Assembly (NCBI GenBank): GCA_964458325.1
Contig: CAYWIM010000047.1
Location: 1 to 34,542, forward strand
Direction of reading: 5' to 3'
DNA from: JAGMXM01 sp964458325
GTDB lineage: Bacteria > Verrucomicrobiota > Verrucomicrobiia > Limisphaerales > UBA1319
Length of the DNA stretch: 34,542 bases
Shown piece after piece: positions 8,868-17,261 of this stretch; the stretch's first letter is position 1; each line of letters opens with the position of its first letter. The position numbers and the translations under genes are program-made. A model generated the notes under the pieces. It was not told where the DNA came from and ran no database searches. It saw only the letters and a program-made list of their open reading frames with translations.

Positions 8868-9191
8868 CTAACGCTTGTCGCCGGTGGCGGCTTTGGAGAT
8901 TTCTGGAGGAGTAAGCCGGAGCACAGCTTCGCGCATTTCCTTGCCGGCTTTAAACTTGACGATCGCGCGGGGAGGAATCCGCACGTCATTTTCGGGCCGG
9001 TTCGGATTCCGTCCCACACGCGCTTTCCGGACCTTGACTTCGAATACGCCGAAATTCCGCAATTCGACCTTGCGGCCCTTGGCCAAAGCATCGGAAACGT
9101 AGTCGAAAGTTTTCTGGATCACTTCCAAAACCCTCTGCTGTACCAAGCCCGTTTCATTGCTGATACGCACCACTAGATCGCGTTTCGTCAT
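8868..9191 (-). CDS. HU/IHF-family DNA-binding protein
   Basis: This 107-residue histone-like protein of the HU/IHF family bends and compacts DNA. It starts MTKRDLVVRISNETGL and has the conserved ELRNFGVFEV strand, the DNA-binding arm around GRNPNRPE and the KFKAGKEMREAV end. The family is usually about 90-100 residues; the extra C-terminal ten or so (TPPEISKAATGDKR) are a short tail. The ATG at 9191 follows GGAG at good spacing, so the 10-residue upstream extension is not used. A clear promoter precedes it at 9239-9267 with a palindrome in its spacer. HU versus IHF subtype cannot be decided from sequence alone. Confidence 0.93.
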   Translation of the reverse strand: MTKRDLVVRISNETGLVQQRVLEVIQKTFDYVSDALAKGRKVELRNFGVFEVKVRKARVGRNPNRPENDVRIPPRAIVKFKAGKEMREAVLRLTPPEISKAATGDKR

Positions 9192-9238
9192 AGCACACTC
9201 CAGGTTGCAGGTTGGCCACACCTATGTGATTAGCTCAG

Positions 9239-9267
9239 GGTATACCTCGCAACATGTTGTTAGTCAA
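9239..9267 (-). promoter_or_regulatory. sigma-70 type promoter of the HU gene with spacer palindrome
   Basis: Read on the minus strand, TTGACT (9262-9267) and TATACC (9239-9244) are separated by exactly 17 bases, matching five and four of six consensus positions. Transcription would start near 9232, giving a leader of about 40 bases before the HU ATG. The spacer contains the perfect 10-bp palindrome CAACATGTTG (9250-9259), a possible operator. Nothing else in this gap looks like a promoter for HU. Confidence 0.6.
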
Positions 9268-9339
9268 GCCTGTAATCGGCAATTGGATGACCGGTTGGCA
9301 GGGAGTCGGACTTCCAGCTTTCCTTGGATGGATTCGGCC

Positions 9340-9368
9340 TTGTCAAATGTCCTTCGAGACCGTCAGAT
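9340..9368 (+). promoter_or_regulatory. weak candidate promoter of the pseudopilin operon
   Basis: TTGTCA (9340-9345) and TCAGAT (9363-9368) are separated by 17 bases and lie about 25 bases before the first pseudopilin ATG. The -35 box is good but the -10 box is poor. A GGAGG (9374-9378) sits between this site and the ATG, at an unusually long spacing. Confidence 0.25.
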
Positions 9369-9392
9369 TATCGGAGGATCAACGGTTCAACG

Positions 9393-9842
9393 ATGCGCAA
9401 TCGATTTGGCCAAAGCGGGACCCGACAGCCCGGATTTACCCTGGTGGAGGTCGTCATCGGGATGGCGATTGCCCTGCTAATCCTTGGAGGGGTCTGGATG
9501 GGGTATTGGATGTCGGTGCAAAGGGCGCAGTGGTCGGCAGGCGCACTGGCCGCTCATACGATTGCGCTGCAACGACTTGAACAGGTGCGCGCGGCACGAT
9601 GGGAACCCCGCGCAATCCCCGAGGCGGATGAAATCACCGAGACCAATTTCCCCGATCAAATCGAGCAGATGAACATATCGTCCCGCCCGGATCATCTGCT
9701 CATGGCAACCACAACGACCCTCATTCGCTGGGTGAGCACGAATCCGCCGCTGAAACTGATTCAGGTGGAATGCCGCTGGCCCTATCGGAACCGCCTGGTT
9801 TTTACCAGCACGATGGTCACCTATCGAGCGCCGGACCAATGA
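9393..9842 (+). CDS. type II/IV pseudopilin-like protein
   Basis: This 149-residue protein has a type IV prepilin leader: a short basic stretch (MRNRFGQSGTRQPG) followed by FTLVEVVIGMAIALLILGG, with Glu at position 5 of the mature chain and a hydrophobic N-terminal helix. A prepilin peptidase would cut between Gly and Phe. The rest has no clear homology and is probably a small globular head. It is the first gene of a tightly packed operon; its TGA overlaps the next ATG (ATGA at 9839-9842). It could be a minor pilin of a type IV pilus or of a type II secretion system, and the sequence does not separate the two. No pilus ATPase or platform gene is in the window. Confidence 0.8.
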   Translation: MRNRFGQSGTRQPGFTLVEVVIGMAIALLILGGVWMGYWMSVQRAQWSAGALAAHTIALQRLEQVRAARWEPRAIPEADEITETNFPDQIEQMNISSRPDHLLMATTTTLIRWVSTNPPLKLIQVECRWPYRNRLVFTSTMVTYRAPDQ

Positions 9843-10429
9843 GATTAAACCGGTCGAGCGCGGCGTTCACTTTGGTCGAGCTGTTGGTGACCATGGCTCT
9901 GCTGGCGATGGTCCTGGCAGCGATTCTGATGGGTCATTGGGCGGGGATGCGCATGTTCGCAGCGCTGCGGGTGGGCCTGGGAGACACCGACGAATTGCGG
10001 GCTGCCCTGGGGATGATGACGGCCGATTTCAGGTCATCCCGGGAAATCCAGGTGGGAGAAGGAGATGCGCTGGTTTTCACGAATGCAGTCTGGGGATCGC
10101 GCCAGGAGGGTCGAGCCGTCCAGCTCTATCCGGGCACCAACCCGGCGGTGTTCGTTCGTTACCATTACGATGCGGATCAGAGGGAATTGATCCGGACCAC
10201 CCCTGATGCTGTCGATGGCCGGACCGTGCTGCGCGGTCTCAGGCAGAGCCCGGTCTTTCGGCTGGAAAGCGCTGCGGGAATCGTATTGAGCAACGGATGT
10301 CGCCGGGCGGTGATCGCGCTGCAAGGAGAGCTCGAGGGGGGGGACCGGGGCCGGGCTGGCATGATCTCCACGGGGTGGTTTCTCCCGCAGCCATTGCGGT
10401 TGAGAGTAACGCCGCGTCCGGCGGACTAA
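9839..10429 (+). CDS. second pseudopilin-like protein (GspJ/PilW-like)
   Basis: This 196-residue protein begins MRLNRSSAAFTLVELLVTM, again a prepilin leader followed by a hydrophobic helix with Glu at mature position 5. The residue before the cleavage site is Ala instead of the usual Gly. Later parts (AALGMMTADFRSSREIQ and a string of short beta segments) resemble GspJ/PilW-type minor pseudopilins in size and general layout. It overlaps the preceding pseudopilin by four bases and the following gene by one (TAATG), so the three are translationally coupled. It is likely to be part of the same pseudopilus tip. Confidence 0.75.
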   Translation: MRLNRSSAAFTLVELLVTMALLAMVLAAILMGHWAGMRMFAALRVGLGDTDELRAALGMMTADFRSSREIQVGEGDALVFTNAVWGSRQEGRAVQLYPGTNPAVFVRYHYDADQRELIRTTPDAVDGRTVLRGLRQSPVFRLESAAGIVLSNGCRRAVIALQGELEGGDRGRAGMISTGWFLPQPLRLRVTPRPAD

Positions 10430-12153
10430 TGAAGCTGCGATCGTCTCAATCATCGGACCGGGAGGCAGGCTACGCCATCATTCTGGCGCTGGTCCTGGGG
10501 GGGCTGAGCCTGATGATTCTGGCGGCGGCGATGAGCTGGACTTCAACCAGCGTGTATCTGACCCAGAGGTACACCGATTTCATGGCAGCCCAGGCTGCCG
10601 CCGAAGCCGCCACGGAAAAAGTGCTTGCCCATATGATCGAGGATTTCCAGGCCGGCGGAGTGTCCTTGGTCGAAACCAATCTCGATCAATATGCCGGGAT
10701 GATCCCTTTGCCCGAGGAGGCGCCTGCCTGGAAGGAATTCGTTTTCCAGGACGACCAGCAAAACGAGGGGAGGACCGGCGCGACGAACGTGGCGCCCTGG
10801 GAGTTTGGCGAAGTCGATCTGCCGGGGGGCATGATCCAGGGATGGCGCGCCACCTACCAGCTGGTCTCCCGCGTCCGTCCACCGAAATCGTGGGTGCGCG
10901 GCGTGCAGGCGGGCGTGCGGCAGGAGGTCCAGCTGGCCGAGGTGCCGCTATTCCAGTTCGGACTCTACTCGGCCGAAAACCTCGAGCTGCGGCCGTCGGC
11001 GAACCAGGTCTGGTCGGGTCGGGTGCACGCGAACTCGGATATTCATCTCCGCCTCCGGGCGGGAGCGGCCCTCACCTTCGAAGGGCCGGTCACCGCCGCG
11101 GGATCGATCGAGTCCGAACCCGAAGAGGACGGGGCGGCGGGGTGGGAAGGAGGAATCGCCTTTCGGTCGACGGTTTGGGAACGGGGGCCGCACTGGAGCA
11201 TCGGAGGGGGAACGAACGCGGTCGGGAAACGGTTGCGCGGCTTGCTTGGACGACCTCCCCCGGGGGAATCGCCGGAGAGCCCGATGGGGCGTCTGCGGTG
11301 GTACCACCGCGCCGACTTGCTCATCCTGGCGACGAACGGGCCGCCGAGCATCGTCAGCGGCTCGTGGAACGGCCATGCGATAACCGTCCCGACGAACCAG
11401 TCGGAGCTGTTCTTGACCAACGTGGCGTTTGTTGACAAACGCGAGGCGCGCGCGGTGGAGGCCGTCGAGCTGGACCTGGCGGGATTTCAATCCTGGGTTC
11501 GTACCAATGCCATGCTGCGTCCGGCTCTGGGGCGGGATCCGAACCTGATCTACGTGGAGGATGCCCGGCCGGCGACCGGGGGTGTTTTGCGAGCCGTGCG
11601 GCTGGTGCGGGGGCAATCGCTGCCGCCGCGCGGGCTGACGATCGTGACCCCGCAGCCTTTGTACGTGAAAGGCCATTACAACGCACCTGCCAGTTCGGTG
11701 GGCACGACCAACACCGTCGATGCGGCGCCGGCGGCCTTGATCGCAGATGCGGTGACCGTTCTCTCAGCGGCATGGGCGGACGCCAACAGCGGCTCTTCTA
11801 TGGCGGCACGCCGCGCGGCAGACACGACGGTGAATGCTGCGGTTCTCACGGGCATCAAGCCGGCAGGCGGGGCGGCGGGCGGGGGGGCGGAGGATGCGCT
11901 GCGATTGCTCGAGGATTGGACGGACAAAATATTCACCTGGAACGGATCGCTGGGGATCGGGTTCGCCAGCCATTTCGCCCCGGCGGCCGGCAGCGCCGCA
12001 TCCGATGTCTGCTCGCCGCCGGAGCGGCGGTGGAGATTCGACGAGAACCTGCGGAATCCGGGTCGATTGCCAGCGGGCACACCGCACATGCGGATGGTGG
12101 TGCGGACGGGGTGGACGCCTCTTGGGCGTCTGGAGGCGGAGGAGCCAGAATAG
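10429..12153 (+). CDS. PilX/GspK-like large minor pilin or pilus assembly protein
   Basis: This 574-residue protein has a short basic N-terminus ending in REAG, then YAIILALVLGGLSLMILAAA, a hydrophobic helix in the place of a prepilin segment. This resembles PilX/GspK-type proteins, which cap pseudopili and are the largest minor subunits. An Ala-rich helix (MAAQAAAEAATEKVL) follows, as in PilX. The remaining 450 or so residues are probably a beta-rich exported domain and are not recognised; repeated blocks about residues 180-300 (RVHANSDIHLRL, LTFEGPVTAAGSI) resemble the middle of uncharacterised verrucomicrobial pilus proteins. It overlaps the previous gene by one base and is followed by the TPR gene after 40 bases. 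Confidence 0.65.
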   Translation: MKLRSSQSSDREAGYAIILALVLGGLSLMILAAAMSWTSTSVYLTQRYTDFMAAQAAAEAATEKVLAHMIEDFQAGGVSLVETNLDQYAGMIPLPEEAPAWKEFVFQDDQQNEGRTGATNVAPWEFGEVDLPGGMIQGWRATYQLVSRVRPPKSWVRGVQAGVRQEVQLAEVPLFQFGLYSAENLELRPSANQVWSGRVHANSDIHLRLRAGAALTFEGPVTAAGSIESEPEEDGAAGWEGGIAFRSTVWERGPHWSIGGGTNAVGKRLRGLLGRPPPGESPESPMGRLRWYHRADLLILATNGPPSIVSGSWNGHAITVPTNQSELFLTNVAFVDKREARAVEAVELDLAGFQSWVRTNAMLRPALGRDPNLIYVEDARPATGGVLRAVRLVRGQSLPPRGLTIVTPQPLYVKGHYNAPASSVGTTNTVDAAPAALIADAVTVLSAAWADANSGSSMAARRAADTTVNAAVLTGIKPAGGAAGGGAEDALRLLEDWTDKIFTWNGSLGIGFASHFAPAAGSAASDVCSPPERRWRFDENLRNPGRLPAGTPHMRMVVRTGWTPLGRLEAEEPE

Positions 12154-12193
12154 GGGCTCGCTCTCGGACAGCATTTCGCCTACCGTTAGGATC

Positions 12194-14089
12194 ATGAGCC
12201 TGTTCCGACGACGCCGGCCGGGGCCGGCATGGGATAAGAACGATCTGGCGGAGAAACTGATCGAGTATCCCTTGTTGCGGCTGCTTCTCTACAGCCCCGG
12301 GCTTCGGCGGATGCTGATCCTGCTGGTGCTGGGGGGCGCAGGGACGGCGCTGTGTCTGCCGAAAATCTGGCGGGCGACGCCGGCGGGATTCGAGCCGGTG
12401 GTCAAGGTCAGCGTGCTCGACCTGGTCCAATCCTGGTCGCTGGCGCGGTCGGCGCGGAAGCATGAGGCAGCCGGTCGCATCGAGGATGCCATCCACGCCT
12501 GGCGTTCGGCCTTGGCCAACAATCTGGCCAGCGATCGACACTGCCGGGAACTGATTGAGTGCGTGGCCCAGAGCCCGCCACAGCATCGTTATGCAGCCCT
12601 GGTCGCCGCGGAAGTGCCGTGGCTGTTGCGGCTGACGCGAACCAACCAGGCCGATCTCGAGTTCGGCGTCCGGGTTTTCGAGCAATACAGGTTTTTCGGC
12701 GCCATTGCAGCCTACCTGGGGGCTCAGGCCGACCGTCTCACTCCGGCCCTGGCACGGTCGTATCTGGCAGCCTTGTTTTCCAGCGGGCAGATGGCGGAAT
12801 TCGACCGGCGATATGGCCAATACCGAGAGATGCTTGGGGAAGATCCCGAGGTCCGGCTCTACCGCGCCGCGTATGTGGTAGGCTGGGGACCGGTGTCGGA
12901 AACCGCGGCCAGCCGGGCCGAGCTGGAAGCAGCGCGGAATGATCCGGCTCGCGAGGTCCTGGCTCACCGGTTGATCGTGGCGGTCAGCCTGCGGCGGGAA
13001 GAGGTCGATGCCTACGGGGATTCCCTCGAGCGGCTGGCGGCGCGAAAAGAGGACACCACGTTGGATCACGTCCACTATTGGCGGCTGCTGGTCAAGGCGG
13101 GGCGAAAGGATGAGGCGGTGCGGCGGGCCCAGGCGTTTCTGCCATCTCCGGCCAACCAGGTCGAAGCCGAACGGCTGCTGCGAATCTACTCGCTGTTGGG
13201 CTTGAACGACGTCGCCATCGAGCTGGTCAATGTCGAGCTTCCCAAGTATCCCCAATCGGTCGAGCTATGGATGGCGAAAGGGGCGTTGCTGATCGAGAGG
13301 GGCGAATGGGAGCGGGTCGCCGATCTGGCAGCCCAGATCCGCCAGGTCGCCAGCCAGTCCAAGATCATGGCCGGCTACAGCTATTTTCTCGAGGGCCGTG
13401 CCGCCTTGGCACAGAAACGGCCGCTGGATGCGGAGCGGGCCTTCCGCCGGCTCCCCGACATGGGCATATCGCACTTGGGCTTGGCGCTGTTCGTGGCCGA
13501 AAACGTCTGGCAAGCCGGCTATGGGAGCGACGCCCGCGCCCTGCTCGAACGGATGCGGCAGGATTTTGCCGGGCAGCCCGATTACTGGCGGCTGCAGGTT
13601 CGTATGGCGCGCGTGGATCGCGATGCGGCTTCGTATCTGGCGGCGGCGGAATCGCTGTATCGCCTGGCGCCCGACGACGTGTTCGCGAACAGCAACTATG
13701 CCGCCGCGCTGGTCATCCATGGCCAACGGGTCGATGAAGCCTTGGGGATCGCCTTCCTGGTGCGGAATCGGGTCCCGGAATCGCTGGCCTTTCAAATCCT
13801 CCACGCGCGCGCCTTGGGGCTCAACCAGCGGCACGAGGAAGCCGAGGGAATTCTAAACCGGATCGATCCGGCGCAACTGACGGCTGAGGATGCATCCACT
13901 TACTATCTGGCGCGAGCCCAACTCGAGGCGGCCCAGGGGCGCCTGGACCAGGCTCGGGCTTCGGCTCGATCGGCCAACCGGATCCACCTGTTCACTCCGG
14001 AAACGCGGTGGCTCGATGAGCTGGAAAACCAAGCGCCCGCCGGCGAAACCCCCGGCCGTTCCGCCAGCACGCCGGCCGCCCCTCGCTGA
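12194..14089 (+). CDS. membrane-anchored TPR-repeat protein
   Basis: This 631-residue protein has a cytoplasmic basic N-terminus, one membrane segment (about residues 39-59, MLILLVLGGAGTALCLPKIW) and a long helical remainder. The repeats have TPR character, for example AGRIEDAIHAWRSALANN, SVELWMAKGALLIERGEWERVADLA and STYYLARAQLEAAQGRLDQARASARSA. TPR domains bind partner proteins, so it may be an assembly or scaffold factor for the pseudopilus encoded just upstream (gap 40 bases, same strand). The ATG at 12194 is preceded by AGGA. The C-terminus is a Pro/Ala-rich tail. The stop lies one base from the stop of the convergent Mrp gene, leaving no room for a separate terminator. Confidence 0.8.
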   Translation: MSLFRRRRPGPAWDKNDLAEKLIEYPLLRLLLYSPGLRRMLILLVLGGAGTALCLPKIWRATPAGFEPVVKVSVLDLVQSWSLARSARKHEAAGRIEDAIHAWRSALANNLASDRHCRELIECVAQSPPQHRYAALVAAEVPWLLRLTRTNQADLEFGVRVFEQYRFFGAIAAYLGAQADRLTPALARSYLAALFSSGQMAEFDRRYGQYREMLGEDPEVRLYRAAYVVGWGPVSETAASRAELEAARNDPAREVLAHRLIVAVSLRREEVDAYGDSLERLAARKEDTTLDHVHYWRLLVKAGRKDEAVRRAQAFLPSPANQVEAERLLRIYSLLGLNDVAIELVNVELPKYPQSVELWMAKGALLIERGEWERVADLAAQIRQVASQSKIMAGYSYFLEGRAALAQKRPLDAERAFRRLPDMGISHLGLALFVAENVWQAGYGSDARALLERMRQDFAGQPDYWRLQVRMARVDRDAASYLAAAESLYRLAPDDVFANSNYAAALVIHGQRVDEALGIAFLVRNRVPESLAFQILHARALGLNQRHEEAEGILNRIDPAQLTAEDASTYYLARAQLEAAQGRLDQARASARSANRIHLFTPETRWLDELENQAPAGETPGRSASTPAAPR

Positions 14090-14090
14090 A

Positions 14091-15137
14091 TCAGGAGGCG
14101 GGAAGCCGCTGGAGCAGGCGGGCGACGATCTCGAGGAACGCTTGGGCGGGGGGGCTTTGGGGGGCGTCGACGACGACAGGGGTTCCGCGGTCGCCGCCGA
14201 TACGGATCTCCGTGTAGAGCGGGATTTCACCGAGGAAGGGGACACCCTGGCGCCGGGCTTCCTGGCTTCCGCCTCCATGACCGAAGATCTCGATGCGCTG
14301 GCCGTCCGGCGCGGTGAAGTAGCTCATGTTCTCGATGATGCCGAGGATGGGGACATTGAGTTTCTGGAACATGCCCATGCCTTTGCGCACGACGCCCAGC
14401 GAGGCCTCCTGCGGCGTGGTGACGATCAGGCCGCCATCGAGCGGGACGGTCTGGCAAAGCGTGAGCTGCGCGTCCCCGGTGCCGGGCGGCAGGTCGATCA
14501 GCAAATAATCGAGCTCGCCCCAGGCGACCGAACCGAGGAACTGTTGAATCGTCTTGACGATCATCGGGCCGCGCCAGATCACGGGAGCATCGCTGTCGAC
14601 GAGAAACCCGATGCTCATCAGCTTGACGCCGTAGTTGGCAACGGTCTCGATCTGCTTCTGCTCGTTGAGCGATGGGCGCTGATGGATGCCCATCATGAGA
14701 GGGATGCTCGGCCCGTAGATGTCGCAATCCAAGAGGCCGACCCGGGCGTTTTGTCGAGCCAGCCCGCACGCCAGGTTGACGGAGACCGTGGACTTGCCGA
14801 CGCCGCCCTTGCCGCTGGCGACCGCCACGATATACCGGATCCCGGGCACGCGGCGGGGAGCGGGCATGGATCCGGCTGAAGCGCCTTCGCCGCCCTCCGG
14901 CATGCGCACATCGACCTGGACAGAATGGATGCCCGGAAGAGAGCCGACAGCGGTTTTGCACTCGGCCTCGAGCGGCGCCACCAGCTCCGGCTTCCGCGTC
15001 GAGAGCTGGAGCTGGATCGTGGCGCGGCCGTCCTCGACGCGGACCGATCGAACTAGTCCGAACGAGACGATGTCCCGGCTGAATCCGGGATATTTCACCT
15101 GCTTGAGCGCGGCTTGGATTTGTTCTTCAGTCGGCAT
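14091..15137 (-). CDS. mrp: Mrp/ApbC-type P-loop ATPase, iron-sulfur cluster carrier
   Basis: This 348-residue protein (353 if the upstream ATG at 15152 is used) is an Mrp/NBP35 family ATPase that carries iron-sulfur clusters to apoproteins. An N-terminal MIP18/DUF59-like domain (about residues 1-80) is followed by the deviant Walker A motif ASGKGGVGKST, DCDIYGPSIPLMMG, the DLPPGTGDAQLTL block and IENMSYF. The C-terminal CxxC cluster ligands found in some members are absent: the region after NMSYF reads TAPDGQRIEIFGHGGG, as in many proteobacterial Mrp proteins. The gene overlaps the end of tatC by 11 or 26 bases, so it is part of that transcript. Clusters might serve Tat-exported metalloenzymes, but this is inference. 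Confidence 0.9.
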   Translation of the reverse strand: MPTEEQIQAALKQVKYPGFSRDIVSFGLVRSVRVEDGRATIQLQLSTRKPELVAPLEAECKTAVGSLPGIHSVQVDVRMPEGGEGASAGSMPAPRRVPGIRYIVAVASGKGGVGKSTVSVNLACGLARQNARVGLLDCDIYGPSIPLMMGIHQRPSLNEQKQIETVANYGVKLMSIGFLVDSDAPVIWRGPMIVKTIQQFLGSVAWGELDYLLIDLPPGTGDAQLTLCQTVPLDGGLIVTTPQEASLGVVRKGMGMFQKLNVPILGIIENMSYFTAPDGQRIEIFGHGGGSQEARRQGVPFLGEIPLYTEIRIGGDRGTPVVVDAPQSPPAQAFLEIVARLLQRLPAS

Positions 15138-16161
15138 GTTGGGGGGGATCATCGGTGGGTGAGGCGGCCCGCTCCTGCCGGGCCCAGATTCGGGCGATGA
15201 AGACGCTGACCTCGTAGAGCACCTGGAGAGGCAAAGCCATGAGCAGCATGGTCACCGGATCCCCGGAGGGAGTGATGACGGCGCAGAGCACCAGGTTGAT
15301 CACCACCCAGTAGGATCGGAACCCGGAGAGCTTCTCGTAATCCAGCAGCTCGATCTTCACCAGCGTCAGGAGCACGACCGGCAGCTGGAAACTCAAGCCC
15401 ATGCCGAGCATGAACTTGGTGACGAAACTGATGTAATCCTCGGCGCGCCATTCGTTGGCCTCGAAGCCCATCCACTCCGAGAACTGGACCGATGCCATCA
15501 ATGCCACCTGGGCGATGATGAAATAGCAGAAAAACACGCCCAGCGCGAACAGGCCGCTTCCAAAGCCGGCAATGCGGTAGAGGATCCGCTTCTCCTTGAT
15601 CTTGAGGGCAGGCAGAATGAACTCGCCCAGGAAATAGATGATAAAGGGCGAAGCAAGGACCAGCCCGCCATAGAGAGCAAGCTTAAGCGCGACAATGAAT
15701 GCGCTGAGCGGGCTGTAGTTCTTGAGCGAGATGGTCGATACAATCTTATCGGAGGCCGCGGCAGGTTCCGGCTCGAGGGTGAGCACGATGTTGGTGCCCA
15801 GCAGGACCGGCTCGATTCGGAAGGAACGGTTCGTGGCGATCGGGGAGCCGAGCGGCTCGAAGTAGTTCAGGGGAAGGCGCCAGGCAGTATTGGTGCCCAT
15901 GCGGATGGTGACGTTGTGGTCGAGACCGACGGTCATCCAACGCTCCTGGGCCAGCCGAAGCGGCCAGGTCAGGAACGTGACGAGCTTGTTCCCGGCGACC
16001 AGGCAGACCACCATGGCGACCACGAGCGAGGCCACCACCTTGATGAGGGTCCAGCGTAGGTCTTCGAGGTGCTCGAGGAAGGACTTGACCGGTCCGCCGC
16101 CGTCTTCGTCCTCTGCGTCGATCTCTGGCGAGGGATAGACCTCCTCGGGGTCGCTGGCCAT
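15127..16161 (-). CDS. tatC: Sec-independent translocase subunit TatC with a large first loop
   Basis: This 344-residue polytopic membrane protein is TatC, which binds twin-arginine signals and nucleates the Tat translocase. The family start FLEHLEDLRWTLIK precedes TM1 (about 37-58), and the TM2 block GLVLASPFIIYFLGEFILPAL, the FVTKFMLGMGLSFQLPVVL segment and the ITPSGDPVTMLLMALPLQ end are clear. Most TatC proteins have 240-260 residues. Here the first extracytoplasmic loop (about residues 60-150) is roughly 95 long instead of about 30-40. A short acidic N-terminal extension (residues 1-22) is also present. It sits between tatA (24-base gap) and mrp (overlap). Tat-type signals on two enzymes elsewhere in the window show the system has local substrates. 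Confidence 0.93.
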   Translation of the reverse strand: MASDPEEVYPSPEIDAEDEDGGGPVKSFLEHLEDLRWTLIKVVASLVVAMVVCLVAGNKLVTFLTWPLRLAQERWMTVGLDHNVTIRMGTNTAWRLPLNYFEPLGSPIATNRSFRIEPVLLGTNIVLTLEPEPAAASDKIVSTISLKNYSPLSAFIVALKLALYGGLVLASPFIIYFLGEFILPALKIKEKRILYRIAGFGSGLFALGVFFCYFIIAQVALMASVQFSEWMGFEANEWRAEDYISFVTKFMLGMGLSFQLPVVLLTLVKIELLDYEKLSGFRSYWVVINLVLCAVITPSGDPVTMLLMALPLQVLYEVSVFIARIWARQERAASPTDDPPQHAD

Positions 16162-16185
16162 AGTCGCCCTTTACCCGCCTCCCCT

Positions 16186-16458
16186 TTACGATCCCGGCGA
16201 TGGAGGTGAGCCTGGCGAGGTTGAGCTCGGAGAATCGCTGTAGGTCGTCGGGGGGGGCCGGCGCGGCGGCGGCTCCTCTTCGATGGCCTGCTGGAGGTCC
16301 TCGGTGACTTCGCGGGTAGCCTTCTTAAACTCCTTGATGCCATGACCCAGACCACGGGCCAACTCGGGCAGTTTCTTGGCGCCGAACAGGAGAAGAATCA
16401 CGAGCATGATGGCCACCATCTCGGGCCAGCCCATGAAACCGAGGAGATTCATTTGCAT
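16186..16458 (-). CDS. tatA: twin-arginine translocase subunit TatA/B
   Basis: This 90-residue protein has the TatA layout: a short extracytoplasmic N-terminus, one membrane helix (MVAIMLVILLLFG), the FGAKKLPELARGLG hinge and an amphipathic helix (HGIKEFKKATREV), then a Pro/Ser-rich disordered tail. TatA oligomers form the protein-conducting element of the pathway. The presence of FGAKKLPEL favours TatA over TatB. Three in-frame ATGs exist (16470, 16458, 16452); none has a good Shine-Dalgarno, and 16458 is a compromise. It begins a tat-mrp group after a 116-base gap from pal. Confidence 0.9.
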   Translation of the reverse strand: MQMNLLGFMGWPEMVAIMLVILLLFGAKKLPELARGLGHGIKEFKKATREVTEDLQQAIEEEPPPRRPPPTTYSDSPSSTSPGSPPSPGS

Positions 16459-16586
16459 AGAAAACCACATCGCAGGCAGCCTAATGCTCGTTAGTACTCA
16501 AGTAAAGCGCTAATTCCGATCATCGAGATCCAGGGGCCTCCCGCCGGGGGAATCGGGCCTCCGGAGTTTCGGTATCCGGCCACGGA

Positions 16587-17237
16587 TCACTCGCGGGGCA
16601 GGAGCAGAACGAACTCGCCGCGGCGGTTCATGCTCCAGGCGGCATCGTCGTGGCCAGCCGAGGCGGGCCGATCTTCGCCGTAGCTGATCGTCCGGATTCG
16701 CGAGGCGGCAATCCCCAGGTTGACAAGGTACTCCCGGACGGCCAGCGCACGGCGCTCCCCGAGAGCGCGGTTGTATTCTTCCGTGCCGCGCTCGTCGCAG
16801 TGGCCCTCGATGAGGAGATCCTGGCCGGCGGGGCCATTCTTGATCTGGGTGGCGACCGACTCGATCTTGTTCCGCTCGCTAGCCCTGACCTCCGAACGGT
16901 CGTAATCGAAATAGACCGTGAAGTCGCGGAAGACCTCGCGGTTGGCGGGGCGGCCTTCGAACTGATCGAGGCCGGTGTGCTCGATCTGGCCTTCCGGGCC
17001 GACGGCGGGCGGTGTGACATCGACGGCTTGAGGGTTTTGGCTCGTGGGCAGCGTCGCGCCCTGGCCGGGAGACGTTGCGGGGCCTTGGGTGACAAACGGG
17101 GCGCGGCCGGGGCCTTCGACGGGGGGTTTGCTCCCCGGAATGGGGGTCATGTTCTTGGGGCGTTGTTTGCATCCCGCTCCGGCCATGGCGAGCGCCAGCA
17201 CCAGGGTGAGCGGAAAGGCCAAATTGAGCTTTTTCAT
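16587..17237 (-). CDS. pal: peptidoglycan-associated lipoprotein Pal (OmpA-like)
   Basis: This 216-residue protein is Pal, the outer-membrane lipoprotein of the Tol-Pal system that binds peptidoglycan. It has a signal sequence (MKKLNLAFPLTLVLALAMAGAGC) with a Cys at residue 23 as the likely lipidation site, although the residues before it are a loose lipobox. A Pro-rich linker follows to about residue 100. The OmpA C-terminal domain has VYFDYDRSEVR, LLIEGHCDERGTEEYN, the ERRALAVREYL helix and a final MNRRGEFVLL, including the expected peptidoglycan-binding Asp and Arg. It follows tolB after 24 bases and ends the tol genes. Confidence 0.93.
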   Translation of the reverse strand: MKKLNLAFPLTLVLALAMAGAGCKQRPKNMTPIPGSKPPVEGPGRAPFVTQGPATSPGQGATLPTSQNPQAVDVTPPAVGPEGQIEHTGLDQFEGRPANREVFRDFTVYFDYDRSEVRASERNKIESVATQIKNGPAGQDLLIEGHCDERGTEEYNRALGERRALAVREYLVNLGIAASRIRTISYGEDRPASAGHDDAAWSMNRRGEFVLLLPRE

Positions 17238-17261
17238 CGGTCGATCGTTTTCGGTTTTGGG

